In this document: piece after piece, positions 8,243 to 17,538 of the stretch
Numbering within the stretch: the first letter of the stretch is position 1
Layout of the letters: every line of letters begins with the position of its first letter
NCBI RefSeq assembly: GCF_001277235.1
Contig: NZ_CP012266.1
Span: 4,216,001 to 4,280,000, forward strand
Length of the DNA: 64,000 nt
Direction: 5' to 3'
Origin: Cronobacter dublinensis subsp. dublinensis LMG 23823
GTDB taxonomy: Bacteria; Pseudomonadota; Gammaproteobacteria; Enterobacterales; Enterobacteriaceae
Notes under the pieces: generated by a model
Databases searched by the model: none
What the model saw: only the letters and a program-made list of their open reading frames with translations
What the model was told of the DNA's origin: nothing
Position numbers and translations under genes: made by a program

Positions 8243-8995
8243 TTACGCTGGCGTACCGGCGTAGATATCAAACCGGTGGCCTTTTGTGACCACGGCATTC
8301 GGGGTAGGAACGTCGCCAAGCGGCGGCGCGTAGTCGGGGCGTTTGACCACCACACGCTTCGTGGCGAGCGCGCGCGCAGGCGCCAGCAGCCCGTCGGCGT
8401 CGAGATCCGGCCCCACCAGCGACTGAAACACCCGCATCTCCTTTTTCACCAGCGCGCTCTTCTGCTTGTGCGGAAACATCGGGTCGAGGTACACCACCTC
8501 CGGGCGCGGCGTAATCTCATCCAGTGCTGTGAGGCTGGAGGCATGGATCAGCTGTAACCGCTCGCGCAGCCACGGCCCGATTTCCGCGTCCTGATAGCCG
8601 CGCGCCAGCCCGTCATCCAGCAGCGCCGCGACAACCGGGTTACGCTCCAGCATCCGCACATGGCAACCTACCGATGCCAGCACGAACGCATCGCGTCCAA
8701 GTCCCGCCGTCGCGTCCACCACCTGCGGCAGATAGCTGCCCTTCACGCCGACCGCTTTGGCCACCGCCTCGCCGCGACCGCCGCCGAATTTCCGCCGGTG
8801 CGCCATCGCGCCCTCGACGAAATCGACAAAAATCCCGCCAAGCTTCGGTTCGTCGCGCTTGCGCAGTTCAAGATGCGCAGGGGTCATCACCAGCGCCATC
8901 GGGTTATCGGCGTCGTGCGTCAGTCCCCAGCGGGCCGCCAGAACAGATAAGGCGCCGTCTCCGGCGCCTGTTTCATCAATCAGACAAATATTCAC
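8243..8995 (-). CDS. rsmJ: 16S rRNA (guanine-1516-N2) methyltransferase RsmJ
   Basis: 250 residues, same length as E. coli RsmJ (YhiQ), which uses SAM to methylate G1516 of 16S rRNA. The SAM-binding block VVDATAGLGRDAFVLAS (about residues 92-108) and the catalytic-loop region VVYLDPMFP are conserved. The start is GTG at 8995. It lies 8 bases downstream of prlC on the same strand, so the two are co-transcribed. Confidence 0.96.
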   Translation of the reverse strand: MNICLIDETGAGDGALSVLAARWGLTHDADNPMALVMTPAHLELRKRDEPKLGGIFVDFVEGAMAHRRKFGGGRGEAVAKAVGVKGSYLPQVVDATAGLGRDAFVLASVGCHVRMLERNPVVAALLDDGLARGYQDAEIGPWLRERLQLIHASSLTALDEITPRPEVVYLDPMFPHKQKSALVKKEMRVFQSLVGPDLDADGLLAPARALATKRVVVKRPDYAPPLGDVPTPNAVVTKGHRFDIYAGTPA

Positions 8996-9003
8996 GCGTA
9001 AGG

Positions 9004-11046
9004 TCAGCCCTGAATGCCATAGTGTTCCAGCATCGCGTCGAGCTGCGGTTCGCGGCCACGGAAGCGTTTGAACAGCTCCATCGGCTCTTCGGAGCCGCCG
9101 CGCGTCAGGATGTTATCGAGGAACGACTGACCGGTATCGCGGTTGAAAATCCCCTCTTCTTCGAAGCGGGAATAGGCGTCCGCCGCCAGCACGTCGGCCC
9201 ACAGATAGCTGTAGTAACCCGCCGCGTAGCCGCCCGCGAAAATATGGCTAAAGGCATGCGGGAAGCGGCCCCAGGTCGGGCCCGGCACCACGGCGACCTG
9301 CTTTTTGATCTCCGCGAGGGTTTCCAGCACTTTCGCGCCCTGCTCCGGGCTGAACTGCGCGTGCAGGCGGAAGTCGAACAGGCCGAACTCCAGCTGGCGC
9401 AGGATAAACATCGCCGCCTGATAGTTTTTCGCCGCCAGCATTTTATCCAGCAGCTCCTGCGGCAGCGGCTCGCCGGTTTCAAAATGACCGGAGATAAACG
9501 CCAGCGCGTCCGGCTCCCAGCACCAGTTTTCCATAAACTGGCTCGGCAGCTCGACCGCATCCCACGGCACGCCGCTGATGCCCGCGACCCCTGGGGTTTC
9601 GATGCGGGTCAGCATATGGTGCAGGCCGTGACCGAACTCATGGAACAGCGTGATCACTTCGTCATGGGTAAACAGCGCCGGTTTGCCGCTCACCGGGCGG
9701 TTAAAGTTACAGGTGAGGTACGCCACCGGTTTTTGCAGCGAGCCGTCCGCTTTACGCATCTGGCCGACGCAGTCATCCATCCACGCCCCGCCGCGCTTGT
9801 TTTCCCGTGCGTAGAGGTCAAGGTAGAAGCTGCCGCGCAGCTCGCCGCTCTCGTCATAAAGCTCGAAGAAGCGCACGTCCGGGTGCCAGACGTCGATATC
9901 TTTGCGCTCTTTAGCGCTGATGCCGTAAATGCGTTTAACCACTTCGAACAGGCCGTTAACGGCTTTGTTTTCCGGGAAATAGGGGCGCAGCTGTTCATCG
10001 CTAATGCTGTAGAGATGCTGCTTCTGTTTTTCGCTGTAATACGCGATATCCCAGGGTTGCAGCTCGTCGACGCTAAAATGTTCTTTTGCGTAGGCGCGCA
10101 GCTGGGCGAGCTCTTTTTCACCCTGCGGCCGGGCGCGTTTGGCCAGATCGGTTAAGAATTCCAGCACCTGCTGCGGGTTTTCCGCCATTTTGGTGGCGAG
10201 CGATTTTTCCGCGTAACTGTCAAAGCCCAGCAGTTGCGCCAGTTCGTGGCGCAGCGCCAGGATCTCTTCCATCACCGGCGTGTTATCCCATTTGCCAGCG
10301 TTCGGCCCCTGGTCGGAGGCGCGGGTGCTGTAGGCGCGGTACATCTCTTCACGCAACGCCTGGTTGTCGCAGTAGGTCATCACCGGCAGATAGCTTGGGA
10401 TATCCAGCGTCAGCAGATAACCCTCTTGCTCTTTGGCTTCGGCCATGGCTTTAGCCGCCGCCAGCGCGCTTTCCGGCATGCCGGAGAGTTCAGACTCATC
10501 GGTCACGAGCTTCGTCCAGCCCTGCGTCGCGTCCAGCACGTTATTGCTGTAGAGCGAGCCCAGCTCGGAGAGACGCGCCGCGATTTCGCCGTAACGTTTC
10601 TGTTTGTCTTTCGGCAGACCGATGCCGGAAAGCTCGAAGTCGCGCAGCGCGTTATCGACCGCTTTTTTCTGGGCGGTGTCGAGTTTCGCGTAGTTGTCGC
10701 CGTCGCGTAAATCGCGATACGCCTGGTAAAGCCCTTCGTGCTGGCCCACCCAGGTGCTGTATTCAGAGAGCAGCGGCAGCGTCTGCTCATAGGCTTCGCG
10801 AAGCTCAGGGCTGTTTTTCACGGAATTCAGATGGCTTACCGGAGAGAAAATACGGCCCAGTCGGTCGTCGGTCTCCGCAAGCGGCTGGCAAAGCGATTCC
10901 CAGCTGTAAGGCGCGCCGCGGCTGACGACCGCCTCCACCTGCGCCCGGCACGCTTCCAGCGCTTTCGTCACGGCTGGCACCACGTGCTCGGGTTTAAGGG
11001 AGGAAAACGGCGGCAGTTCAAAAGGCGTCAGTAATGGATTGGTCAT
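9004..11046 (-). CDS. prlC: Oligopeptidase A
   Basis: 680 residues, equal to E. coli PrlC/OpdA, an M3-family cytoplasmic zinc metallopeptidase that degrades small peptides and cleaved lipoprotein signal peptides. The zinc motif HEFGH (in TLFHEFGHGLHHML, near residue 470) is intact, with the downstream glutamate-bearing helix. The ATG at 11046 gives the canonical TNPLLTPFELPPF N terminus; a GTG/ATG extension to 11079 was rejected. It is the first gene of the prlC-rsmJ pair. Confidence 0.97.
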   Translation of the reverse strand: MTNPLLTPFELPPFSSLKPEHVVPAVTKALEACRAQVEAVVSRGAPYSWESLCQPLAETDDRLGRIFSPVSHLNSVKNSPELREAYEQTLPLLSEYSTWVGQHEGLYQAYRDLRDGDNYAKLDTAQKKAVDNALRDFELSGIGLPKDKQKRYGEIAARLSELGSLYSNNVLDATQGWTKLVTDESELSGMPESALAAAKAMAEAKEQEGYLLTLDIPSYLPVMTYCDNQALREEMYRAYSTRASDQGPNAGKWDNTPVMEEILALRHELAQLLGFDSYAEKSLATKMAENPQQVLEFLTDLAKRARPQGEKELAQLRAYAKEHFSVDELQPWDIAYYSEKQKQHLYSISDEQLRPYFPENKAVNGLFEVVKRIYGISAKERKDIDVWHPDVRFFELYDESGELRGSFYLDLYARENKRGGAWMDDCVGQMRKADGSLQKPVAYLTCNFNRPVSGKPALFTHDEVITLFHEFGHGLHHMLTRIETPGVAGISGVPWDAVELPSQFMENWCWEPDALAFISGHFETGEPLPQELLDKMLAAKNYQAAMFILRQLEFGLFDFRLHAQFSPEQGAKVLETLAEIKKQVAVVPGPTWGRFPHAFSHIFAGGYAAGYYSYLWADVLAADAYSRFEEEGIFNRDTGQSFLDNILTRGGSEEPMELFKRFRGREPQLDAMLEHYGIQG

Positions 11047-11239
11047 AAGCGCGTCCTGATTAGTGTTGGTTAAGCGCATCTTGCAGCGACAATGTCTTGT
11101 AGCATGGGGTTTAGTGTAGTTAATTTCAATGCCCCGCGCTGGGCTTTACCCGTTGAGCGCACGCATCCCGTAAGCGGTCACTTTCCGGTATACTGTTCAA
11201 AATCGATGTTCATTTACGCCTTTTGGAAACCCATCCCGC

Positions 11240-12082
11240 ATGCTCAGTTATCGCCACAGCTTCCACGCCGGAAACCACGCCGACGTCCTCAAACACACCG
11301 TCCAGAGCCTGATCATTGAGTCGCTCAAAGAGAAGGACAAACCGTTTCTGTATCTGGACACCCATGCGGGCGCCGGGCGCTATCAGCTGAGCGGCGAGCA
11401 CGCCGAGCGCACGGGCGAATATCTGGACGGCATCGCGCGTATCTGGCAGCGGGATGACCTGCCCGCCGAGCTTGAGCCCTACATCAGCGCGGTGTCGCAT
11501 TTCAACCGCAGCGGCCAGTTGCGCTACTACCCTGGCTCACCGCTTATCGCGCGCCAGCTGCTGCGCCCGCAGGACAGCCTGCAACTCACCGAGCTGCACC
11601 CAAGCGACTTCCCACTGCTGCGCGGCGAATTTCAGAAAGACGACCGCGCCCGCGTTGAGCGCGCCGACGGCTATCAGCAGCTGAAATCCAAACTGCCGCC
11701 CGCCTCACGCCGCGGCCTGATCCTTATCGACCCGCCCTATGAAATCAAAACCGACTACCAGGCGGTGGTTCAGGGCATCAACGAAGGCTATAAGCGCTTT
11801 GCGACCGGCATTTACGCGCTCTGGTATCCGGTAGTGTTGCGTAATCAGATCAAGCGTATGCTGAATGACCTGGAAGCCACCGGCATCCGCCGTATTCTGC
11901 AAATCGAGCTGGCGGTGCGTCCTGACAGCGATCAGCGCGGCATGACCGCCTCCGGCATGATTGTTATCAACCCGCCGTGGAAGCTGGAGCAGCAGATGGC
12001 GAACGTTCTGCCTTGGCTGCATCAGGCGCTGGTGCCGGCGGGCATCGGCCACACCACGCTGAAGTGGGTCGTGCCGGAGTAA
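11240..12082 (+). CDS. rlmJ: 23S rRNA (adenine-2030-N6) methyltransferase RlmJ
   Basis: 280 residues, same length as E. coli RlmJ (YhiR), a SAM-dependent enzyme that makes m6A2030 in 23S rRNA. It shows the DTHAGAG SAM-binding loop near residue 40 and the N6-adenine signature DPPYE near residue 163. It is divergent from prlC across about 190 bases, which hold both promoters. Confidence 0.96.
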   Translation: MLSYRHSFHAGNHADVLKHTVQSLIIESLKEKDKPFLYLDTHAGAGRYQLSGEHAERTGEYLDGIARIWQRDDLPAELEPYISAVSHFNRSGQLRYYPGSPLIARQLLRPQDSLQLTELHPSDFPLLRGEFQKDDRARVERADGYQQLKSKLPPASRRGLILIDPPYEIKTDYQAVVQGINEGYKRFATGIYALWYPVVLRNQIKRMLNDLEATGIRRILQIELAVRPDSDQRGMTASGMIVINPPWKLEQQMANVLPWLHQALVPAGIGHTTLKWVVPE

Positions 12083-12156
12083 TCGCAGCCATAGATGGAC
12101 CCTTTTTCCGTCAGCACTACAATTGCGTTAATTCGAATCATTAAAAGGTAACAGCC

Positions 12157-13509
12157 ATGACCAGACACTACGACTACCTCGCCATCGGCGGCGGCAGTGG
12201 CGGTATCGCTTCTGTCAACCGCGCCGCTATGTACGGCCAGAAATGCGCCCTGATTGAAGCCAAAGCGCTGGGCGGCACCTGCGTCAATGTCGGCTGCGTA
12301 CCGAAAAAAATCATGTGGCACGCCGCGCAAATCGCCGAGGCTATCCACCTTTACGGCCCGGATTACGGCTTTGACACCACGGTGAACCATTTCGACTGGC
12401 AGAAGCTGGTGGCGAGCCGCACCGCCTATATCGACCGTATCCACACCTCATACGACAACGTGCTCGGCAAAAATAATGTCGATGTGATTCAGGGGTTCGC
12501 CCGCTTTGTGGACGCGCATACCGTTGAAGTGAACGGCGAGCGGATCACGGCCGATCATATCCTGATCGCGACCGGCGGTCGTCCGAGTCACCCGGATATT
12601 CCAGGCGCGGAATATGGCATCGATTCTGACGGATTCTTCGCGCTGTCGGCGATGCCGCAACGCGTGGCGGTGGTAGGCGCGGGGTATATCGCCGTTGAGC
12701 TTGCGGGCGTTATTAACGCGCTGGGCGCGCAAACGCACCTGTTCGTGCGCAAGCACGCGCCGCTGCGCACGTTCGATCCGATGCTTTCTGAAACGCTGGT
12801 GGAAGTGATGCAGGCCGAAGGCCCGCAGCTGCACACCCACGCGACGCCGACATCAGTGGTGAAAAACAGCGACGGTAGCCTGACGCTGACGCTGGAAGAC
12901 GGGCGTGCTGAAACCGTGGACGCGCTGATCTGGGCGATTGGCCGCGAGCCGGAAACCGACAACTTCAACCTGTCGGCAACGGGCGTCAAAACCAACGAAA
13001 AAGGCTACATCATCGTTGATAAATACCAGAATACGAACGTGCCGGGGATTTATGCGGTGGGCGACAACACCGGCGCGGTCGAACTGACGCCGGTCGCGGT
13101 CGCCGCGGGCCGTCGTCTCTCCGAGCGTCTGTTTAACAACAAGCCGGATGAACATCTCGATTACAGCAATATTCCGACCGTGGTGTTCAGCCATCCGCCG
13201 ATCGGCACCGTCGGGCTGACCGAGCCGCAGGCGCGCGAGCAGTATGGCGACGCGGAGGTCAAAATCTATAAGTCGTCGTTTACCGCGATGTACACCGCCG
13301 TCACCTCGCACCGCCAGCCGTGCCGTATGAAGCTGGTGTGCGTCGGGCCGGAGGAGAAAATCGTCGGCATCCACGGCATCGGTTTCGGTATGGACGAAAT
13401 GCTGCAGGGCTTCGCGGTGGCGCTGAAGATGGGCGCGACCAAAAAAGACTTCGACAACACGGTCGCCATCCACCCGACAGCGGCGGAAGAATTTGTGACC
13501 ATGCGTTAA
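12157..13509 (+). CDS. gor: Glutathione reductase
   Basis: 450 residues, the size of E. coli Gor. It is the FAD/NADPH disulfide oxidoreductase that keeps cytoplasmic glutathione reduced. The FAD motif GGGSGG lies at residues 9-14, the redox-active disulfide in GGTCVNVGCVPKK at about 42-47, the NADPH-binding GAGYIAVELAG block near 174, and the catalytic His/Glu pair in HPTAAEE near the C terminus. It is monocistronic: a terminator follows 28 bases after the stop codon. Confidence 0.97.
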   Translation: MTRHYDYLAIGGGSGGIASVNRAAMYGQKCALIEAKALGGTCVNVGCVPKKIMWHAAQIAEAIHLYGPDYGFDTTVNHFDWQKLVASRTAYIDRIHTSYDNVLGKNNVDVIQGFARFVDAHTVEVNGERITADHILIATGGRPSHPDIPGAEYGIDSDGFFALSAMPQRVAVVGAGYIAVELAGVINALGAQTHLFVRKHAPLRTFDPMLSETLVEVMQAEGPQLHTHATPTSVVKNSDGSLTLTLEDGRAETVDALIWAIGREPETDNFNLSATGVKTNEKGYIIVDKYQNTNVPGIYAVGDNTGAVELTPVAVAAGRRLSERLFNNKPDEHLDYSNIPTVVFSHPPIGTVGLTEPQAREQYGDAEVKIYKSSFTAMYTAVTSHRQPCRMKLVCVGPEEKIVGIHGIGFGMDEMLQGFAVALKMGATKKDFDNTVAIHPTAAEEFVTMR

Positions 13510-13536
13510 TCGCGAGTCTGCGTTGTACTAAAAATC

Positions 13537-13562
13537 AGGGGAGGCATCAGCCTCCCCTTTTT
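13537..13562. terminator. Rho-independent terminator of gor
   Basis: Perfect 8-bp stem GGGGAGGC/GCCTCCCC (13538-13545 and 13550-13557) with a four-base loop and a T-run at 13558-13562. A short A-run before the stem lets it also serve the convergent gene ending at 13575. Confidence 0.88.
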
Positions 13563-13574
13563 ACTGCCCTGCGC

Positions 13575-15179
13575 TTAGCGGATCGTCTGGTAAATCGCCT
13601 CGCGGATTTTCACCCACTTTTTCGTCTCTTCGCCGGGGTTCGCCTGGGCGCGCAGCTGCGCCTGTTCAAGCTCATATTTCTGGCGCTGCACCACCACCGG
13701 CACAGTACAAAACGCCTGCAAATATTGCTTACGCATCGACGTCATCTTTTCGCCCTGCGACAGCGCGTGGCTGAGCGTCGTTATCATGCGCCGACACGGT
13801 TTAAGCTCATCCATCTGCAGGCGATAACGCAGCAGGGTTTCCAGCGTCGCTTCATGATTTTTGGCGAGCGCCTGCTCGGTCCAGGCCACCTTCCAGTTCA
13901 TCCCGGCTTCTAAAAAGAGGCGCGTCACCACGGCGTCATCACGATCGATAGCGGCGCGCAGGTTCCCTTGATCCCAGGTAATGCCCATATTGCTGAGCTT
14001 ATGGCGCGGGCTGTCGTCGCTATTTTCCGGCTCGGCGGCCATCGCGGTGGCGACCGGCATTGTCGCGTTACGCTCCGCCGCGGGCGGGTTGAGGGAATCG
14101 CTGGCGATAAACAACCCGCCGACCACCAGCGCGATAGCGCCGAGGCCCACCGCGCCCCACACCGCGCTCATCACCAGCTGGCGGGTCTCCTGCTTTTTGC
14201 CGTCCTGGCGTCGGCTCGGGCTTTCGATGGCGTCGCGCACGTCAAAAATATCGCCGCCGACCACGCTGTTTTTCTTCGCCGCATGGTCGAAAAACGTTTT
14301 CAGCTGCGCGTCGTCAGCTTTCATCAGCGCGGCAGGGTTAACGCGCGTGCGCCCCTCGCCGCAGGCTTTATGCAGCGGTGCGCTGATGGCGTTGAAATAG
14401 TTATCCAGCATCACTTCCTGCGCGCCGGAGAGCGGTTTGCCGAGCGCGGCGGTATTACGGATATCGCGGATGTCATCCAGCAGCGTTTGCAGGGTTTTAC
14501 GCGGCTCGACGAACAGCGTCAGCGAGGTCGCGCCCTGGAAAAGCCGGTCGTAGTGGCGGGCGAAGAGTTTTTTGTCCACCACCAGCATCGCCAGCTCGCT
14601 GAACAGCATGCCGCTCAGCACGTCGCCCTTGTCGCCCATTTTCAGCCAGCGACGCACTTTATCGCCGCCGCACAGCTGCTTCAGCTCATTGACGCGCTGC
14701 TGTTCGTCGGGCCATGTTTCACGCACCATGCCGCGCAGCGTCAGATCCAGCGCGCGCAGCTGGCGCAGCGCTTCTCCCTGCTTCGCGTCTTTATTCACGT
14801 CCATATCGGTGGAGTAACCGAGCTTCGGCTGCTGGTTGCGCACCTTCTCAAGGCAGGTCACGAAGCGCAGCGCGGCGAGAAGCTGGTTCTCAGTCACATC
14901 CTGACCGCTCTCATATTGCGGCACCAGCTGCTGTAAATGACGCAGTTGCAGGGTGAACTGCGACATGTCGGCGTCGTTGAGGTTAAGGCGTCGGGCGACG
15001 GTCGCCCAGTTGCCGAGATTCAGGCGCGCCTGGTCGAGCTGTTGTAAAAACCACTGCGGATCTTTTCCTTCCGCGACGTTAACGCCTAGCAAAACCAGGA
15101 TCTCAACCGACGCCTGACGAATCACCGTCAGCGCAGTTTCAAACGTTTCTCTTACCAGAGGCTGTGTGGAGCGGGCCAT
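13575..15179 (-). CDS. HEPN-like domain protein with a membrane anchor and ankyrin-like C terminus (STY4199-type)
   Basis: 534 residues. From memory it resembles the proteins annotated as STY4199-family HEPN-domain proteins; no function is established. Residues 1-300 are helical and charged. Around 238-246 the sequence DIRNTAAL has the form of a HEPN R-x4-H motif (R241-N-T-A-A) but with Leu in place of His. One transmembrane helix is seen at about 336-359, preceded by a basic stretch (RRQDGKKQETR), so the HEPN-like part should be cytoplasmic. After a linker, residues 397-450 read like one or two ankyrin-type repeats (GNLRAAIDRDDAVVTRLFLEAG), which would then lie in the periplasm. It starts at ATG 15179 with AGGA upstream. 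It has no partner gene on the same strand. It occupies the place of the E. coli ars/acid-fitness genes. Confidence 0.75.
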   Translation of the reverse strand: MARSTQPLVRETFETALTVIRQASVEILVLLGVNVAEGKDPQWFLQQLDQARLNLGNWATVARRLNLNDADMSQFTLQLRHLQQLVPQYESGQDVTENQLLAALRFVTCLEKVRNQQPKLGYSTDMDVNKDAKQGEALRQLRALDLTLRGMVRETWPDEQQRVNELKQLCGGDKVRRWLKMGDKGDVLSGMLFSELAMLVVDKKLFARHYDRLFQGATSLTLFVEPRKTLQTLLDDIRDIRNTAALGKPLSGAQEVMLDNYFNAISAPLHKACGEGRTRVNPAALMKADDAQLKTFFDHAAKKNSVVGGDIFDVRDAIESPSRRQDGKKQETRQLVMSAVWGAVGLGAIALVVGGLFIASDSLNPPAAERNATMPVATAMAAEPENSDDSPRHKLSNMGITWDQGNLRAAIDRDDAVVTRLFLEAGMNWKVAWTEQALAKNHEATLETLLRYRLQMDELKPCRRMITTLSHALSQGEKMTSMRKQYLQAFCTVPVVVQRQKYELEQAQLRAQANPGEETKKWVKIREAIYQTIR

Positions 15180-15449
15180 GTTGCATCCTTTTCACGCTCA
15201 ACGCCCCGCAAAAAACGCGAACAGGGCGGGCGAAATTTCACTTAAGTATATTGTTATTTCTGAATTTTTTGTCTGCGCTGACAGGCAGTGAAACAACATA
15301 ACCCAAAATGGCCGGAAAAAAAGCGACAGCGCGGTTTTCGCGTGAAAAATCGTCGTTTCCTGCCTGAATTAGCAGGGAACGGACGCGACGGGTGACAGCG
15401 GCGCGTTTTTCGGGCAAGACTGTTTTTCTATTCCCCCGACGGAGCCACT
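15180..15449. other. Intergenic region between divergent genes
   Basis: 270 bases between the HEPN-like gene and the acetyltransferase gene, with an AT-rich centre near 15240-15320 that probably holds the promoters. No gene, terminator or known operator recognised. Confidence 0.45.
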
Positions 15450-16022
15450 ATGCACCCCGAGACGCCTTTTCATGACGCCCTGCTGACGTTCGGGTCAGCC
15501 AGCCTCAGTTACCGGCCCATTACGCCCGACGACTGGCCGTTCTTTTTAAGCCTGCAACGCGACGACAACGTCATGCGTTTTGTAACCGACCCGCGCACTG
15601 ACGCGCAGCGAATGCAGGATTTCGCCGCGCGCCTGCCGCCCTGGACGCCGCAAAGCACCCGCTGGCTCTGTTTGCTGATCCGCGAGACGCACAGCGGTCT
15701 GCCGGTGGGCGTAACGGGGTTTGTGATGCGCGGCGACGGCATTGCGGAGGTCGGGTTTCTGCTCAGCAGCGCCTTTCAGGGGCGCGGCTATGGCTATGAG
15801 TCGCTGCGCGCGGTTTGTCGCTTAGCGTTTGAGACGTGCGGGCTGCGTCGGCTGGTCGCGACCGTGACCGGCGGCAATATCGCCTCGAAGAAAACGCTGG
15901 AGAAAGCCGGGTTTATCCAGGAAGGCACGCTGCGGGAGAGCTATTACCTCGGCGGGCGCTGGCACGACGACTGGCTGTTCGGCCTGCTGGCGCGCGACTA
16001 TTTACCGGAAAGTGAATTCTGA
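15450..16022 (+). CDS. RimJ/RimL-type GNAT N-acetyltransferase
   Basis: 190 residues with one GNAT domain. The acetyl-CoA pyrophosphate-binding loop QGRGYGYES (motif R/Q-x-x-G-x-G/A) is at about residues 110-118, and the downstream N-x-x-S block GGNIASKKTLEKAGF plus the terminal RESYYLGGRWHDDWLFG strand are typical of the RimJ/RimL branch, which acetylates protein N termini or small amines. The substrate is unknown. GGAG lies seven bases before the ATG. It seems monocistronic: a pair of inverted repeats follows its stop. Confidence 0.85.
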   Translation: MHPETPFHDALLTFGSASLSYRPITPDDWPFFLSLQRDDNVMRFVTDPRTDAQRMQDFAARLPPWTPQSTRWLCLLIRETHSGLPVGVTGFVMRGDGIAEVGFLLSSAFQGRGYGYESLRAVCRLAFETCGLRRLVATVTGGNIASKKTLEKAGFIQEGTLRESYYLGGRWHDDWLFGLLARDYLPESEF

Positions 16023-16029
16023 CGCAAAG

Positions 16030-16121
16030 GTGGGTGCGTTGCGCTTACCCACCCTAAACAAGACGAGATACGCCAGCTTCATTTTCGCAGTTTTCCAGGG
16101 TGGGTAAGCGAAGCGCACCCG
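16030..16121. repeat. Inverted pair of dispersed GC-rich repeats
   Basis: Copy 16030-16055 (GTGGGTGCG..GCGCTTACCCACCCT) and copy 16097-16121 (AGGGTGGGTAAGCG.AGCGCACCC) are near-perfect reverse complements 41 bases apart, so the transcript can fold into one large stem-loop. Same family as the elements after uspA and bcsG. Confidence 0.75.
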
Positions 16122-16219
16122 CCGCCTGCCGCCTCACACGCCACCGCCCCTGAAAAGACGTTTTTGCTTCCTTGTGCCAGGCTTAAAGGACATTCACCTG
16201 AAACGACACAGGGAGACGT

Positions 16220-16618
16220 ATGAAAAAAACAGTGATTATCGCAACGCTTTCCGCGTTACTGACGCTGCCTGCGCTGGCGGAAGAGAAAGGCGGTTTCAAA
16301 AACGATGAAGCGCCGCCGCCGCCGCACCAGCTAAAAGATGGCTATCGCGGCATCACGGACGCCCGCTCGATCGACGTGAAGCAGGCCAAAGAGATGCACG
16401 ACGGCGGAACGGTGACGCTGCGTGGTTATCTGATCAAGAAAAAAGGCGACGATCTCTATCAGTTCCGCGATAAAGGCGGCGATATCGACGTCATGATCCC
16501 GCATGCGGTGTTCCAGGGCAAAGACGTCAGCCCGGATGAGCTGGTGGGGATTAGCGGCACGCTCGATAAAAAACAGAAGCCGTACCGCATCCGCGTGTCT
16601 CACTTCCAGAAAGAGTAG
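16220..16618 (+). CDS. Periplasmic OB-fold (BOF) stress protein, YdeI/YgiW-like
   Basis: 132 residues. A signal peptide (1-20, ending ALA) leads into a BOF domain with the family blocks GGF, APPPPHQLKDGYRG, TLRGYLIKKKGDDLYQFRDKGG and DVMIPHAVFQG. It is closest in my memory to E. coli YdeI (130 residues), a periplasmic protein linked to hydrogen peroxide and antimicrobial peptide tolerance in Salmonella and E. coli. GGGAGA lies before the ATG. A hairpin terminator follows at 16630. Confidence 0.88.
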   Translation: MKKTVIIATLSALLTLPALAEEKGGFKNDEAPPPPHQLKDGYRGITDARSIDVKQAKEMHDGGTVTLRGYLIKKKGDDLYQFRDKGGDIDVMIPHAVFQGKDVSPDELVGISGTLDKKQKPYRIRVSHFQKE

Positions 16619-16629
16619 CCCGTCTGACG

Positions 16630-16664
16630 CCTTGCCCGGTCATGCCGGGCAAGGTCATCTTTTA
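16630..16664. terminator. Convergent terminator between ydeI-like gene and SDR gene
   Basis: Ten-base-pair stem CCTTGCCCGG/CCGGGCAAGG (16630-16639 and 16645-16654) with a five-base loop, followed by TCATCTTTTA on the plus strand. The T-run is imperfect, so efficiency is uncertain. Confidence 0.65.
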
Positions 16665-17420
16665 CAGGAACATCCCGCCGGAAACCTCAATACGCTGCGC
16701 GTTCGCCCAGCCAAGCTCATCACTAACAATCGCCGCCATCGCCGCGCCGATATCGTCCGGCAGGCCTACACGGCCAAGCGCCGTCTGCGAGGCGATAAAG
16801 CGATTAAGCTCGTCATTGTCGCGCACCTGCCCGCCGCCGAAGTCCGTTTCAATCGCGCCTGGCGCAATGATATTAACCGCAATCTTGCGGCTGCCCAGCT
16901 CTTTGGCCTGATAGCGGGTCAGCACTTCCATCGCGCCCTTCATCGACGCATAGGCGGAGTAGCCAGGCAGCGCGAAGCGTGTCAGCCCGCTCGACACATT
17001 CAGGATGCGCCCGCCGTCGTTAATCAGCGGCAACAGCTGCTGAGTCAGGAAGAACGGCCCTTTGAAGTGAATGTTCACTAACTCATCAAACTGCGCCTCG
17101 CTGAATTCGCTGAACGGCGCATAAATGCCGACACCCGCGTTGTTGATTAAATAATCAAACCGGTCGCGCTGCCAGGTCTGTTGCAGCTGCGCCTTAACCT
17201 GCTCTGCAAAGGCCGGGAAGCTGGCGCTATCGGCGACGTTTAGCGCAAGAGCCGCGGCTTTTCCGCCTTTTTGTTCAATTTCATGCACGACGGCATCGGC
17301 GTCCTCGCGTCGGCGCTGATACGTCAGCAGAACGCCAATTCCACGCTCTGCGAGCTTCAGCGCTGCGTTTTTACCGAGCCCGCGGCTGCCGCCAGTGATA
17401 ATTGCGATACGTTGCGTCAT
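16662..17420 (-). CDS. Short-chain dehydrogenase/reductase
   Basis: 252 residues, classical SDR fold using NAD(P). Seen: cofactor loop TGGSRGLG (residues 9-16), NNAG near 92, catalytic Ser in VSSGL near 142, catalytic Tyr and Lys in YSAYASMKG near 155-163, and the IAPGAIETDF block after it. The substrate is unknown. The start has AGAGGT upstream. It is divergent from the LysR gene yhjC over 118 bases, so YhjC may control it; this is inference from position only. Confidence 0.88.
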   Translation of the reverse strand: MTQRIAIITGGSRGLGKNAALKLAERGIGVLLTYQRRREDADAVVHEIEQKGGKAAALALNVADSASFPAFAEQVKAQLQQTWQRDRFDYLINNAGVGIYAPFSEFSEAQFDELVNIHFKGPFFLTQQLLPLINDGGRILNVSSGLTRFALPGYSAYASMKGAMEVLTRYQAKELGSRKIAVNIIAPGAIETDFGGGQVRDNDELNRFIASQTALGRVGLPDDIGAAMAAIVSDELGWANAQRIEVSGGMFL

Positions 17421-17538
17421 AAATACCTCTTTTGGGTCAGGGTGGTCGTTGAGAAAAAGCTTATTAGCTGCTACAAAAACGATAAAGAGCGCCAGTTACG
17501 CTTCACTGTTCCATTGATAACAACAATGAGCCCAAACG
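17421..17538. promoter_or_regulatory. Divergent SDR/yhjC intergenic region
   Basis: 118 AT-rich bases between a dehydrogenase gene and a divergent LysR-type regulator gene. This is the usual place for a LysR operator serving both; a T-N11-A type site could not be fixed by eye. Confidence 0.4.
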
